Source: Akkermansiaceae bacterium UBA1315 | Lineage (GTDB): Bacteria > Verrucomicrobiota > Verrucomicrobiia > Verrucomicrobiales > Akkermansiaceae | Direction of reading: 5' to 3' | Assembly: GCA_002307065.1 (NCBI GenBank) | Contig: DBTN01000037.1 | Location: 103,218 to 124,495 of the forward strand | Length of the DNA stretch: 21,278 nucleotides | Part shown: piece by piece, positions 13,032 to 19,671 of the stretch | Layout: every line of letters starts with the position of its first letter | How positions within the stretch are numbered: position 1 is the stretch's first letter | Notes under the pieces: generated by a model | Told to the model about the DNA's origin: nothing | The model's database searches: none | The model's input: only the letters and a program-made list of their open reading frames with translations | Program-made: the position numbers and the translations under genes

Positions 13032-14468
13032 TTAACCCACCGAGCCTTCCATCTCAAGATCAATGAGGCGTTTCAGTTCGACGGAATATTCCATCGGGAA
13101 CTCGCGAACGAGGTCGTTGATGAATCCGTTCACGGCAAGCGACATCGCTTGTCCTTTGTTCAAGCCGCGTTGGGTGAGATAAAAAAGCATATCTTCTGAC
13201 ACTTGTGAAACGGACGCCTCGTGTTGAGTCGAGTGCTTGTTTCCTTTCACCGTGATCGCCGGATAAGTATCGGTGCGGCTGTGGCTGTTGATCAAAAGCG
13301 CGTCGCACTCGGTATTGTTTTTGCAACCTTTAAGATGCTTTGGAATGTGAACCTGACCGCGGTAAGTCGAGCGACCCTCGCCGACCGAGATCGATTTCGA
13401 AACAACGTTCGAAGTCGTGTAATCCGCCGCGTGGATCATTTTCGCACCGGTATCCTGATGCTGACCACTGTTGGCGAGGGCGATGGAAATCACCTCACCG
13501 CGCGCTCCCTTGCCTTTCATCACCACACCCGGATATTTCATCGTCAACCGTGAACCAATGTTGCAATCGATCCAGCGGACTTCCGCGTCTTCCATCGCCA
13601 AGCCGCGCTTGGTGACGAGGTTAAACACGTTCGACGACCAGTTTTGCACGGTCACGTATTGGATCTTCGCGCCTTTCAGCGCGACCAATTCCACCACCGC
13701 CGAGTGCAGCGTGGCGGTCTCGAATTTCGGCGCGGTGCAGCCTTCCATATACATCACTTCCGAGCCTTCGTCAGCGATGATCAGCGTGCGTTCGAACTGT
13801 CCGAAATTTTCCGAGTTGATTCGGAAATACGCCTGCAGCGGTTGCTTCAGCTTCACGCCTTTCGGGATGTAGATGAAGGATCCCCCCGAAAACACGGCGG
13901 AGTTCAACGCGGAAAATTTGTTATCTCCCGTCGGGATGACCTTGCCAAACCATGGGCGGAAAATTTCCTCATATTGGTGAAGACCTTCCGTCGAGTTCAC
14001 GAAGATCACTCCTTGTTTCGTGAGCTCTTCCTTGACGTTTGAATACGCGGCCTCCGAGTCGAATTGCGCTTCGACTCCGGCGAGGAACGCGCGCTCCTGT
14101 TGAGGAATTCCGAGACGTTCGAACGTTTCCAACACATCCGCCGGCACGTCCGCCCACGAGCGCTTCGGCTTTTCTCCGTCGGAAAGATAATACCGGATGA
14201 CGTCAAAATCGATGCTCTCCAGATCCTTCGTCGCCCAGTTGGTGGGCATCGGCTTATCTTGGAAAACTTTCAGCGCCTTATGGCGGAAATCGCGAAGCCA
14301 CTGCGGATCGTTTTTCACGTCCGAGATATAATCGATCGTCTTCGACGTCAGGCCGCGACCGGCATCGAATTTATTGCGTTCAGGAAAGGTGAAATCACCC
14401 TTCGACCGATCGATGTTGATCGCGTCTTGCGTATCGGAATCCAGAACAGCTGAGGCTTCGTAAGACAT
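13032..14468 (-). CDS. sufB: Fe-S assembly scaffold protein SufB
   Basis: SufB is the core scaffold subunit of SufBC2D on which Fe-S clusters form. The 478 residues match the family length. Recognisable stretches are GLTSKTIDYISDVKNDPQWL (40-59), KVFQDKPMPTNW (67-78), FSGGSFIYIPKGVKLKQPL (193-211), EVMYMEGCTAP (237-247) and WSSNVFNLVTKRG (277-289). Near the end, KNNTECDALLINSHSRTDTYP (383-403) contains Cys388, corresponding to the essential cluster/sulfur-accepting cysteine. The HEASVSQVSEDMLFYL segment follows. It lies 19 nt after sufC and is followed by the hicBA remnant rather than directly by sufD. The ATG at 14466-14468 has no Shine-Dalgarno sequence, so coupling to sufC is likely. Confidence 0.98.
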   Translation of the reverse strand: MSYEASAVLDSDTQDAINIDRSKGDFTFPERNKFDAGRGLTSKTIDYISDVKNDPQWLRDFRHKALKVFQDKPMPTNWATKDLESIDFDVIRYYLSDGEKPKRSWADVPADVLETFERLGIPQQERAFLAGVEAQFDSEAAYSNVKEELTKQGVIFVNSTEGLHQYEEIFRPWFGKVIPTGDNKFSALNSAVFSGGSFIYIPKGVKLKQPLQAYFRINSENFGQFERTLIIADEGSEVMYMEGCTAPKFETATLHSAVVELVALKGAKIQYVTVQNWSSNVFNLVTKRGLAMEDAEVRWIDCNIGSRLTMKYPGVVMKGKGARGEVISIALANSGQHQDTGAKMIHAADYTTSNVVSKSISVGEGRSTYRGQVHIPKHLKGCKNNTECDALLINSHSRTDTYPAITVKGNKHSTQHEASVSQVSEDMLFYLTQRGLNKGQAMSLAVNGFINDLVREFPMEYSVELKRLIDLEMEGSVG

Positions 14469-14487
14469 ATAAAATCAGTGAGGAAAT

Positions 14488-15240
14488 TTAAGCCAATGCA
14501 GGCTCTTTCAGGAAATCGTAGCCGCGCGCTTCGAGTTCGTGCGCGAGCTCAGGGCCGCCGGAGCGGACGATGCGACCTTCGGCCATGACGTGAACATAGT
14601 CAGGCTTGATGTAGTCGAGGAGACGTTGGTAGTGAGTGATCAGCAGAAATCCGCGATCGGCCGACCGCATGGAATTGACGCCCTTTGCGACGATTTTCAA
14701 CGCGTCAATATCCAGGCCGGAATCCGTTTCATCCAAGATCGAATATTTCGGATCGAGCATGATCAATTGCAGGATTTCGTTGCGCTTCTTTTCACCGCCA
14801 GAAAATCCTTCGTTCACCGAACGGGCGGTGAATTTGCGATCCATCTCCAGCAGATCCATTTTCGCATACAGGCTTTTGTAATAAGCGACCGCATCGAGTT
14901 CTTCGCCTTTTGGCAAACGGGCCTGCAGCGCGGCACGGATAAAGTTCGCATTCGAAACGCCGGGAACTTCCGATGGATATTGGAACGCGAGGAAAACTCC
15001 GGCACGCGAACGCTCATCCACCGACAACGATAAAATATCTTCTCCATCCAATGTCACCGAACCGGATGTCACGACGTAACCTTCGTGACCTGCGACGACT
15101 TTCGACAGCGTCGATTTTCCGGAACCGTTCGGGCCCATGATGGCATGGACTTCGCCCTTCGGAATTTCCAGGGTGACGCCTTTGAGGATTTCGGTGCCGT
15201 CTTCGAGAGTGGCGTGGAGGTCTTGGATATACAGGCTCAT
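14488..15240 (-). CDS. sufC: Fe-S assembly ATPase SufC
   Basis: SufC is the ABC-type ATPase that drives conformational change in the SufBC2D scaffold; it is soluble and not a transporter. In 250 residues I see Walker A GPNGSGKST (36-44), the Q-loop Gln87 in FLAFQYPSEVPG (typical of SufC), and the ABC signature FSGGEKKRNEI (146-156). Walker B is YSILDETDSGLD (166-177), followed by the H-loop His203 in ITHYQRLL. The ETDSGLD form, with Thr-Asp after the catalytic Glu171, is characteristic of SufC. It starts 12 nt after the Fur-like gene and precedes sufB by 19 nt, giving a tight operon. The start codon fits the family N-terminus. Confidence 0.98.
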   Translation of the reverse strand: MSLYIQDLHATLEDGTEILKGVTLEIPKGEVHAIMGPNGSGKSTLSKVVAGHEGYVVTSGSVTLDGEDILSLSVDERSRAGVFLAFQYPSEVPGVSNANFIRAALQARLPKGEELDAVAYYKSLYAKMDLLEMDRKFTARSVNEGFSGGEKKRNEILQLIMLDPKYSILDETDSGLDIDALKIVAKGVNSMRSADRGFLLITHYQRLLDYIKPDYVHVMAEGRIVRSGGPELAHELEARGYDFLKEPALA

Positions 15241-15252
15241 GTGGGAAAAATT

Positions 15253-15681
15253 TTAGGGCTGTTTGGCAATCTTGCCGCGCACGGTGATTTCAATTTCATC
15301 GACCATCGCCCCGGGCGGCAGGTCGAGGAAGTCGGCGAGATCGACTCCCGGTTTAAAATGGACGTCGTGGATCGCGCCGGTGACGGAATCGTGAAAATGC
15401 CCGTGCTCTTTCAAATTCGAGCAATACCGTGAAGGACCACGTTCGAAATTGACCTGCCGGATGATGTCATGCTGGACGAGCGCCTCGAGGCAGTTGTAGA
15501 CGGTCGCCAACGAGATGTTTGGCAACCGGTCCTTCACCCGCATAAACACATCGTTCGCGGTCGGGTGATTTCGCTCCTCCATGAGAGTGCGAAACACTTC
15601 CTGGCGTTGCCGCGTCATCCGAAGACCGGCGATTTCATCCGGAATCGCGGATTCGTTGGTGGTTTCTCCGGGTGTGACCAT
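15253..15681 (-). CDS. Fur-family regulator at the head of the suf operon
   Basis: The 142-residue protein has the Fur winged-helix domain: RMTRQRQEVFRTLMEERNHPTANDVF (21-46) and the recognition-helix region LPNISLATVYNCLEALVQHDII (53-74). The C-terminal dimerisation part is short and has His-rich stretches (EHGHFHD, 92-98; IHDVHF, 104-109). No CxxC pair for the structural zinc of Fur/PerR is present; the only cysteines are Cys64 and Cys87. Metal sensing is therefore likely different from E. coli Fur or B. subtilis PerR and may rely on His93, His95, His97, His105 and His108. It lies 12 nt before sufC, so control of the suf genes by iron or oxidative stress, and of itself, is the natural inference. 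An AT-rich palindrome lies 60-73 nt upstream. Exact ligand unknown; Irr- or PerR-like proteins are alternatives. Confidence 0.88.
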   Translation of the reverse strand: MVTPGETTNESAIPDEIAGLRMTRQRQEVFRTLMEERNHPTANDVFMRVKDRLPNISLATVYNCLEALVQHDIIRQVNFERGPSRYCSNLKEHGHFHDSVTGAIHDVHFKPGVDLADFLDLPPGAMVDEIEITVRGKIAKQP

Positions 15682-15740
15682 GGCAGCGGGAAAATACGCC
15701 CACCCTTTCCAATATCAAGAACAATTCTAATTCTATTTTA

Positions 15741-15754
15741 TTGAGAATTCTTAA
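15741..15754. promoter_or_regulatory. Candidate operator of the Fur-like/suf operon
   Basis: TTGAGAATTCTTAA is a 14-nt near-perfect palindrome (core AGAATTCT, with one mismatched pair) in the AT-rich stretch 15717-15760, upstream of the regulator start at 15681. On the minus strand two TAGAAT hexamers, either of which could be a -10 box, lie just downstream (15736-15725). It resembles AT-rich inverted repeats bound by Fur/PerR-type proteins but does not match the E. coli Fur box. Confidence 0.45.
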
Positions 15755-15793
15755 ATATTTCGCGACGGCAGTGGGAAAAGTCCTTTGACCGGC

Positions 15794-16453
15794 TCACCCG
15801 CGACTGCGCTCCAGAAGCACCAGCATCATGAAGGACAACAGGAGATTCAGCTCCTCTCGCGGAGTGAGATTCGAAAGCTTTTCGATTTGAAACCGCCCTT
15901 CAAAAAACGCAGCTCGCTTCGTCAACCGCATCGCCGGCGCACCGTCCGCCCGCGTCGCCAAATACCGTGGGTGAAAGAAAAAACCGGTCAACATGCCGAC
16001 GATCGGGATTTCTCCGAGAAACGAATCCGCCACTTTCGCGAACACATTTTCTTCGCGAATCGAAAAATCCGGCGTGTTGTCGCCCGGATTGAACACCTCG
16101 TAATGAGCCCGCCAAATCGAACGCCAGCCGCGTCGGCCCACGCTGCCGATTTCTGCGCCACTCGGATCGGTCGCCACATACCGCGCCGACCAATCGATGA
16201 TTTTGCGCGTCCGAATTTCCGCCAACCGGTTCAGCTTGTCTCGATTCGTGAAAATCTCGACGTGCTCGCGGAATTTAAAAAGCTTCTGCTTCGTGTAAAA
16301 AACCGTCCGCCCGCTCGCATCCGTCACCGTCGCTTGGCTGGCCAACGCGAAGATTTTGAAAGAAAGCGTCAGCGGATATTGCAACCCCAAGATCTGCTGC
16401 GAGATCGAGTCGGTTGGCAACGGAGGCGGATTTTGGAAATTTGGCCCATTCAT
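15794..16453 (-). CDS. LURP-one/scramblase-like (Tubby-fold) protein
   Basis: From the ATG at 16453 this gives 219 residues; an in-frame start at 16531 would add 26 Arg-rich residues and overlap the proS terminator, so I prefer the shorter form. After a Pro-rich lead, YPLTLSFKIFALASQATVTD, then SGRTVFYTKQKLFKFREHVEIF form alternating beta strands. DWSARYVATDPSGAEIGSV and the Trp/Arg-rich GRRGWRSIWRAHYEVF follow. A hydrophobic C-terminal helix ends it (LNLLLSFMMLVLLE). A 12-stranded barrel wrapped around a C-terminal helix is the Tubby/LURP-one/phospholipid-scramblase layout. Bacterial members have no established function; membrane or lipid association is possible. It lies downstream of proS on the same strand, separated by a terminator. 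Confidence 0.65.
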   Translation of the reverse strand: MNGPNFQNPPPLPTDSISQQILGLQYPLTLSFKIFALASQATVTDASGRTVFYTKQKLFKFREHVEIFTNRDKLNRLAEIRTRKIIDWSARYVATDPSGAEIGSVGRRGWRSIWRAHYEVFNPGDNTPDFSIREENVFAKVADSFLGEIPIVGMLTGFFFHPRYLATRADGAPAMRLTKRAAFFEGRFQIEKLSNLTPREELNLLLSFMMLVLLERSRG

Positions 16454-16520
16454 CCTACGATGTCTATTCCACGCCAGACGGTCGGAGCAAGGATCTCTTG
16501 AGAGCCGCCGGCGCGGAAAA

Positions 16521-16551
16521 GGAGAGCGCACCCGAGCGCGGGTGCTTCTCT
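16521..16551 (-). terminator. Rho-independent terminator after proS
   Basis: GCACCC (16528-16533) pairs with GGGTGC (16540-16545) around GAGCGC, extended by GAGA/TCTC across a small internal loop. On the minus strand the hairpin is followed by CTCTCCTTTTCC, a modest U-rich tail, right after the proS stop at 16555. Confidence 0.6.
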
Positions 16552-16554
16552 ATT

Positions 16555-18093
16555 TTAATAACTCCGACCCCAGATAACGTAGGAAACGGCATCGCGACCG
16601 GTGAGGATGCACTTGTCTCCCGCGGCGCCTTTCAAACCGGTTGGCAAATTCGCGTGCGGAACCGGGATGCAGCGGATGGCGATTTTGTGCTGCTTGGAAA
16701 GCGTCTCCTCTTCCGCAGGCGTTCCGGCCCAGGCCGTGTAAAGCCAACCCGGATTTTCCTTCGACCAATGCGCGTCAAATTCTTCGATCGAGGTGCAGAC
16801 GGAAATATTCGCATCGCGGAACGCGGTCGACCGGTCGAGCAAAGATTGGTGAATCTGCCCGAGCAAATCCGAAGCCGAACGGATGAATTCTTCCTTATCG
16901 ACGAACTCTTTCGCCATACTCGGCTGATCCCGGCGCTGGACGCACACCTTGCGGGTCTCGATATCGCGCGGGCCGATTTCGATCCGGATCGGCACACCTT
17001 TTTTCACCCAATCCCACTTTTTCACACCGCCGCTGACATCGCGGGTGTCGACGTGCACACGGATCGGATCGCCTTGGAAATTTTGGTGGCGCAAGGTCTC
17101 GGCAAGCGCTTGGCAGGCATCGAGCACCGCTTGTTTGGTGTCTTCCTTCGGCGTGATCGGTAAAATCACGATCTGCTGAGTCGCCACACGCGGCGGCAAA
17201 ACCAACCCGTCATCGTCCGAGTGCGCCATGATCAAGGTGCCGATCAATCGGGTGGAAACGCCCCACGACGTCGTGTGCGCATGCTGCGTCGTGCCATCGC
17301 GACCGGTGAACGAAATATTTTGCGCCTTGGCGAAATTTTGGCCGAGGTAATGGGACGTTCCGGCTTGGATCGCTTTCCGGTCCTGCACCATCGCCTCCAC
17401 GGTCAAGGTCATGTCCGCTCCTGGAAAACGCTCGTTTTCGGTTTTTTCACCGGCGACGACCTGAATGGCGAGGTGATCGCGGAGAAATTCTTCGTAAAGC
17501 CCGTGGATCATCCGCGTTTCGACGATCGCTTCTTCCTGCGTTTCGTGAGCGGTGTGGCCTTCCTGCCAAAGGAATTCGGCCGTCCGAAGGAAAAGGCGCG
17601 GCCGCATTTCCCAACGCATCACGTTCGCCCACTGGTTGATCAACAGCGGCAAATCCCGATACGACTCGATCCAACGGGCAAACGCCGCGCCGATAATCGT
17701 CTCCGACGTCGGGCGAATCACATACGGCTCCGCCAGCTCGCCGGACGGGATCATTTTTGTCTTCCCGGTTTGCGGATCTTTCACCGCTTCCAACCGGTGA
17801 TGCGTCACCACCGCACACTCCGTCGCAAATCCTTCGGCGTGCTCAGCCTCTTTTTCCAAATACGAAAGCGGAATCAACAACGGGAAATACGCGTTTTGAT
17901 GACCTGTCGCCTTAAACCGGCGATCCAGCTGCTGCTGAATCAATTCCCAAATGCCGTAGCCCCAAGGCTTGATGACCATGCAGCCGCGCGTTTCGGAATT
18001 TTCGGCAAGGTCGGCGGCCTTGATCACTTGCTGGTACCACTCAGGGAAATCTTGGGCACGGGTGGGCGTAATGGCGGTCTTTTCGGCGGACAT
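16555..18093 (-). CDS. proS: Prolyl-tRNA synthetase, type 3 (archaeal/eukaryotic-like)
   Basis: ProRS charges tRNA-Pro with proline. With ATG at 18093 (MSAEKTAITPTRAQDFPEWY) the protein has 512 residues; the frame is open upstream to 18207, but that extension looks like leader sequence. Class II motif 2 reads MRWEMRPRLFLRTAEFLWQEGHTAH, and IRPTSETII precedes it. There is no bacterial editing insertion between motifs 2 and 3. Motif 3 lies in WGVSTRLIGTLIMAHSDDDGLVLPP. The anticodon domain follows (QQIVILPI, then VKKGVPIRIEIGPRD), and the C-terminal domain has CIPVPHANLPTGL and ends WGRSY. Lack of the insertion domain and the terminal Tyr mark type 3 rather than E. coli-type ProRS. Terminator downstream; divergent from the Pro-rich gene. 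Confidence 0.95.
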   Translation of the reverse strand: MSAEKTAITPTRAQDFPEWYQQVIKAADLAENSETRGCMVIKPWGYGIWELIQQQLDRRFKATGHQNAYFPLLIPLSYLEKEAEHAEGFATECAVVTHHRLEAVKDPQTGKTKMIPSGELAEPYVIRPTSETIIGAAFARWIESYRDLPLLINQWANVMRWEMRPRLFLRTAEFLWQEGHTAHETQEEAIVETRMIHGLYEEFLRDHLAIQVVAGEKTENERFPGADMTLTVEAMVQDRKAIQAGTSHYLGQNFAKAQNISFTGRDGTTQHAHTTSWGVSTRLIGTLIMAHSDDDGLVLPPRVATQQIVILPITPKEDTKQAVLDACQALAETLRHQNFQGDPIRVHVDTRDVSGGVKKWDWVKKGVPIRIEIGPRDIETRKVCVQRRDQPSMAKEFVDKEEFIRSASDLLGQIHQSLLDRSTAFRDANISVCTSIEEFDAHWSKENPGWLYTAWAGTPAEEETLSKQHKIAIRCIPVPHANLPTGLKGAAGDKCILTGRDAVSYVIWGRSY

Positions 18094-18228
18094 GGTTTCG
18101 GCGGAGATAGGAACCTCGACGACCGCGAAATAACATGAAAATTTTCCGCGATCGCACCGGTTCGAGGGCAAATTGCGCATTTTCTGCGAAGAATTGCACC
18201 AGATCATGAAAAAACCGGGCCTCGGAGT

Positions 18229-18258
18229 TTGACAGCAACGAATCGAATTGCGTAATTA
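18229..18258 (+). promoter_or_regulatory. Candidate promoter of the Pro/Ala-rich protein gene
   Basis: TTGACA (18229-18234), an exact -35 consensus, is followed after 18 nt by TAATTA (18253-18258). The predicted start, near 18265, leaves a leader of about 37 nt before the ATG at 18302. The leader contains TCGATCTT twice within 20 nt. Confidence 0.5.
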
Positions 18259-18301
18259 GCTCTTCGATCTTCTATCGATCTTTTAAAAACCCGCCTTCCG
18301 C

Positions 18302-18946
18302 ATGAGCGAAAACGAAAACCTGCCTGAAGCTCCGTCGAAACAAACGGCCAGCATTCCTCTGAAAAAGGAAACCGTCCGCGTCACCCTCAAGGCCGCAGAC
18401 GCACCGCCAGCCACTCCGGCAGCGACCATTCCTAGCGCTCCTCCGGTTCGCCCGCCGACTCCGACCCCTCCCCCAACCCCGACCGCTCCGCCGGTTCCTT
18501 CCATGCCGCCGACGGCCACCGCTCCCGCTCCGGGTGGAGCGCCTCGCCCAGTCGGTGCTCCCACCGTTCCTCTCCGCGCTGCGGGTGCTCCGCCAATGGC
18601 GAGACCCGCACCGACGATCCGCCTTGCTTCCGCAGGCGCTCCTGCGGCTCCCGGTGCCGCCACCGCGCCGGTTCGTCCTGCGTTGCCAGCCGCCCCTACC
18701 GGCCCGGCCGTCGCCCTGCCAAAAGCAACCGTCCAACTCCAGCCGCCGACTCGCCCGCTTGTCCCGACTTCCGCCGCCAGCCCATTTACGGCAAGCGCGA
18801 CCGAAGACGAAGAAGTCGTGGAAGAATCCGGCCTCGAAAAAATCCTTTCCATTGTCGGTTTCGCCGCCGCTCTCGTCGTCCTCGGAGCTCAACTATTGGT
18901 TGCCAATAGCTGGATCGAAGGCGAATGGTCCAAACTTCTCGGATAA
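18302..18946 (+). CDS. Pro/Ala-rich C-terminally anchored membrane protein
   Basis: This 214-residue protein has an acidic/polar head (MSENENLPEAPSKQTASIPL) and a disordered region at about 33-160 that is mostly Pro, Ala and Thr. An acidic patch (TEDEEVVEESGLEK, 167-180) precedes one membrane helix at about 181-202, and a short tail ends it. A basic/aliphatic motif recurs along the linker: ETVRVTLK (23-30), PTVPLRAAG (87-95), PTIRLASAG (104-112) and KATVQLQPP (141-149). This looks like spaced short linear motifs rather than random low complexity. There is no N-terminal signal, so the Pro-rich part probably faces the cytoplasm. Function unknown; a scaffold or tether is possible. A good promoter precedes it, and a 26-residue membrane ORF follows 21 nt later. 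High GC third positions in this frame support coding. Confidence 0.75.
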   Translation: MSENENLPEAPSKQTASIPLKKETVRVTLKAADAPPATPAATIPSAPPVRPPTPTPPPTPTAPPVPSMPPTATAPAPGGAPRPVGAPTVPLRAAGAPPMARPAPTIRLASAGAPAAPGAATAPVRPALPAAPTGPAVALPKATVQLQPPTRPLVPTSAASPFTASATEDEEVVEESGLEKILSIVGFAAALVVLGAQLLVANSWIEGEWSKLLG

Positions 18947-18967
18947 AAACCCCAACCCATTGAAATC

Positions 18968-19048
18968 ATGTTTCTTCCATTAGCAAACGTCGTGCTTGCC
19001 GCGGTTGTTTTGTATCTCGCTTATGCGGCGGGTGCGATTCCCGGCTAA
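18968..19048 (+). CDS. 26-residue single-pass membrane miniprotein
   Basis: ATG at 18968 opens MFLPLANVVLAAVVLYLAYA followed by AGAIPG and TAA. Nearly the whole peptide is one hydrophobic helix with a short Pro-containing head and a Gly-Ala-Ile-Pro-Gly tail. It lies 21 nt after the Pro/Ala-rich anchored protein and before a hairpin, so it is probably on the same transcript and might pair with that protein in the membrane. No Shine-Dalgarno sequence is seen. Short ORFs can arise by chance, but an uninterrupted ideal membrane helix exactly filling the gap is unlikely to be accidental. Not a recognised family. Confidence 0.5.
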   Translation: MFLPLANVVLAAVVLYLAYAAGAIPG

Positions 19049-19068
19049 ATACGGCCGATTTCCTCTGC

Positions 19069-19106
19069 TCAAGAGCTGCTTCGCCAACCGGTGGGGCAGC
19101 TCTTGA
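19069..19106 (+). terminator. 11-bp perfect hairpin between the miniprotein and trxA
   Basis: TCAAGAGCTGC (19069-19079) pairs perfectly with GCAGCTCTTGA (19096-19106) over a 16-nt loop. There is no real T-run (ACGTTTCGG follows), so termination is plausible but not certain. Its right arm overlaps TTGACG, a possible -35 box for trxA. Confidence 0.45.
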
Positions 19107-19137
19107 CGTTTCGGGGTCTCGCATCCATGTTCCCGAC

Positions 19138-19458
19138 ATGTCTCTGAAACTTACCGACGCAAACTTTCAGTCCGAAGTCATCGACTCCGACAAACCTGTC
19201 CTCGTGGATTTCTGGGCCGAATGGTGCGGCCCGTGCAAAATGATCGGACCGATCATCGACCAAGTCGCCGCCGACCTCGAAGGCCAAGCCAGCGTTGGCA
19301 AAGTCAATGTGGATGACGCCCGCGATCTCGCTGTGAAATACAACGTCCGCTCGATCCCGCTTCTCCTGTTCTTCAAAAACGGCGAAGTGAAGGACCAAAT
19401 CGTCGGCGCCAGCGTCACCAAAGAGCAAATCAAGGCCAAGCTGCTCGCCCTCGCCTGA
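19138..19458 (+). CDS. trxA: Thioredoxin
   Basis: Thioredoxin is the cytoplasmic dithiol reductant for ribonucleotide reductase, peroxiredoxins and other partners. The 106 residues match TrxA length. The active site is FWAEWCGPCKM with Cys30 and Cys33, the cis-Pro is Pro74 in RSIPLLLFF, and the buried Asp24 lies in VLVDFWA. The C-terminal helix ends AKLLALA. A weak promoter (TTGACG at 19103, CATGTT at 19126, 17-nt spacing) would start transcription almost at the ATG, which would give a leaderless mRNA; that is conjecture. No Shine-Dalgarno sequence is present. A strong hairpin terminates the gene. Confidence 0.97.
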   Translation: MSLKLTDANFQSEVIDSDKPVLVDFWAEWCGPCKMIGPIIDQVAADLEGQASVGKVNVDDARDLAVKYNVRSIPLLLFFKNGEVKDQIVGASVTKEQIKAKLLALA

Positions 19459-19477
19459 TTCGTTTCCCACGCTTTCC

Positions 19478-19512
19478 AAAACCGGTCCGGAGAAATCCTG
19501 ACCGGTTTTTTC
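19478..19512 (+). terminator. Rho-independent terminator after trxA
   Basis: AAAACCGGTC (19478-19487) pairs with GACCGGTTTT (19500-19509), and the T-run continues to 19511. It lies 19 nt after the trxA stop. Confidence 0.88.
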
Positions 19513-19513
19513 G

Positions 19514-19616
19514 TCAAGGAGTGTTGGCATCTCGCCAACGCGTATCGCTTCAAAATTACGTGTTGGCGAGACGCCAACGCTCCTTGATGAGGCGAGACGC
19601 CAACGCTCCTTGATGA
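19514..19616. repeat. REP-like palindromic repeat, inverted pair plus tandem copy
   Basis: Two 29-nt arms, 19514-19542 and 19559-19587, are reverse complements with three mismatches. Each contains the mini-palindrome GTTGGCG-AGA-CGCCAAC or a one-base variant. The right arm is followed by an exact 26-bp tandem duplication (19565-19590 and 19591-19616) carrying CGCCAACGCTCCTTGATGA. The layout, between terminators in a non-coding gap, fits REP/BIME-type elements. No transposase gene is nearby. Confidence 0.75.
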
Positions 19617-19653
19617 AAAAAAACGCCGCTGCCGGAAAACCGGTAGCGGCGTT
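19616..19653 (-). terminator. Rho-independent terminator of typA
   Basis: AACGCCGCTGCCGG (19622-19635) pairs with CCGGTAGCGGCGTT (19640-19653) around an AAAA loop, with a single G-T pair. On the minus strand it is followed by eight T residues (19623-19616). It lies 18 nt past the typA stop. Confidence 0.93.
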
Positions 19654-19671
19654 GTTTGAGAAAAAACCGGA

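Noticed and set aside
15785..16501. A plus-strand frame of 238 codons opposite the LURP-one-like gene
   Set aside because: It is Arg/Pro/His-rich without domains, while the minus frame shows regular beta-strand patterning. I kept the minus-strand gene.
17221..18138. A 305-codon plus-strand frame opposite proS
   Set aside because: It is Arg/His-rich shadow translation of a clear prolyl-tRNA synthetase.
18094..18207. Longer proS product starting at 18207
   Set aside because: The extra 38 residues (Cys-, Ser- and Arg-rich) do not resemble any ProRS extension, and ATG 18093 gives the family-typical start.
18272..18892. Two minus-strand frames (Gly/Arg-rich and Gly/Ala-rich) opposite the Pro/Ala-rich gene
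   Set aside because: They are complements of Pro/Ala codons. The plus frame has a start next to a good promoter, a membrane helix and an acidic patch.
19565..19616. CRISPR array
   Set aside because: Only two directly abutting 26-bp copies without spacers, plus an inverted copy; this is a palindromic repeat element. No cas genes.
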